NCBI GenBank assembly: GCA_027596945.1
Contig: JADGJH010000493.1
Location: forward strand, 1-17,864
Reading direction: 5' to 3'
Origin: Physocladia obscura
Taxonomy: Eukaryota; Chytridiomycota; Chytridiomycetes; Chytridiales; Chytriomycetaceae
DNA length: 17,864 bases
The notes beneath the pieces are model-generated. The model did not search any database. It saw nothing but the letters and a program-made list of their open reading frames with translations, and was not told the DNA's origin. The position numbers and the translations under genes were made by a program. Below, in pieces: positions 17,527 through 17,864 of the stretch; within the stretch, counting starts at the first letter, position 1; every line of letters begins with the position of its first letter.

Positions 17527-17864
17527 ATGTGGGTATATTTGAACCTGATCCTTTTTTTTGCCTCGGGCTTGGCAAATTTTTTTTTAGCACAAATTCATTC
17601 TGAATTTGAATTCAATCAAGTTTGGATGAACGTTACTGACGCTACGTGCGATGCACTGTTTAGTTCTTACAATGACGCCTACACTACAGCCAATACGGTG
17701 TATGGTTGCACTCAGCAAGTCATGGATGCGGTCGTTTCGTACTTCAATACTTGCTATCCCAACCTAAAATACTCGCTCAACAATATATTCTATGTTGATC
17801 CAGATACATGTCAGTCGTGGTGCGAATATGTTGCTGGCATTTCACTGGATATCACTGTTCCGCT
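17527..17864 (+). CDS. Secreted cysteine-containing protein, 5' part (runs off the window)
   Basis: From ATG 17527 the frame is open for 112 codons to the window edge. MWVYLNLILFFASGLANFFL is a convincing signal peptide, followed by AQIHSEFEFNQVWMNVTDAT. The visible mature part has five cysteines (ATCDA, YGCTQ, NTCYP, DTCQS, WCEYV), an N-glycosylation site (NVT) and few lysines, as in a small disulfide-bonded extracellular protein or domain. CpG content and codon use resemble the real genes, not the relics. Alternatively the TTTTTTTTTAG at 17577-17587 is an intron acceptor and the coding exon starts at 17588; the frame after it is the same. I do not recognise the family. Confidence 0.6.
   Translation, partial: MWVYLNLILFFASGLANFFLAQIHSEFEFNQVWMNVTDATCDALFSSYNDAYTTANTVYGCTQQVMDAVVSYFNTCYPNLKYSLNNIFYVDPDTCQSWCEYVAGISLDITVP

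Noticed and set aside
1..17864. CRISPR array or bacterial operon
   Set aside because: No regularly spaced identical repeats with unique spacers were seen, and the confident genes are intron-split eukaryotic genes.

Overview
The window looks like nuclear DNA of a fungus, most likely an early-diverging, chytrid-type lineage (inference). Every confident gene is split by short GT-AG introns: 12 reconstructed, 47-78 bp. The gene set is fungal: Kex1-type carboxypeptidase, Hom6-type homoserine dehydrogenase, low-molecular-weight phosphotyrosine phosphatase, a GPI-anchored GH26-like glycosidase and a TMEM43/LUMA-like membrane protein. Only the GH26-like gene (10870-12711, minus, 7 exons, 487 aa) and the TMEM43-like gene (14642-16084, minus, 3 exons, 442 aa) look complete.

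Left end, 1-1527: the first 111 codons of an LMW-PTP run into two long T-tracts, and the last 250 codons of a KEX1-like carboxypeptidase start right after them. Both genes are broken at the same place and the reading frames do not join, so this is a rearrangement or an assembly misjoin. A weak EF-hand relic may lie at 1830-2045 (minus).

Transposon graveyard, about 2100-9900: a decayed Ty3/gypsy RNase H and integrase (2761-3720), an unassigned stretch (3721-5340) and a long decayed non-LTR retrotransposon (5341-9480). The latter keeps RT, RNase H, zinc-knuckle and C-terminal remnants but has lost the YxDD catalytic block. This tract has almost no CpG (about ten by eye in over 7 kb), while the genes on either side are CpG-rich. 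That suggests cytosine methylation and deamination.

9851-10619: next to the graveyard is a relic of a prokaryote-type beta-class DNA methyltransferase (HPTQKP, FAGxGSE and GFEIN motifs), with frameshifts and an internal deletion. It is followed 46 bp later on the same strand by a 138-codon reading frame with only two internal stops. This is the most unusual part of the window: possibly the remains of a two-gene modification or restriction-modification cassette from a bacterium or large DNA virus.

Right half: the GH26-like gene, an orphan last exon of homoserine dehydrogenase (13051-13255), a possible terminal exon (13376-13423), a PIF/Harbinger transposase relic (13515-14253, minus), the TMEM43-like gene, a TATA box with a small signal-peptide-like ORF (16458-16618), a hairpin followed by a T-run (17405-17463), and the start of a cysteine-containing secreted protein (17527 to the edge) that runs off the window. 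No operon logic links the eukaryotic genes; each appears to have its own promoter.
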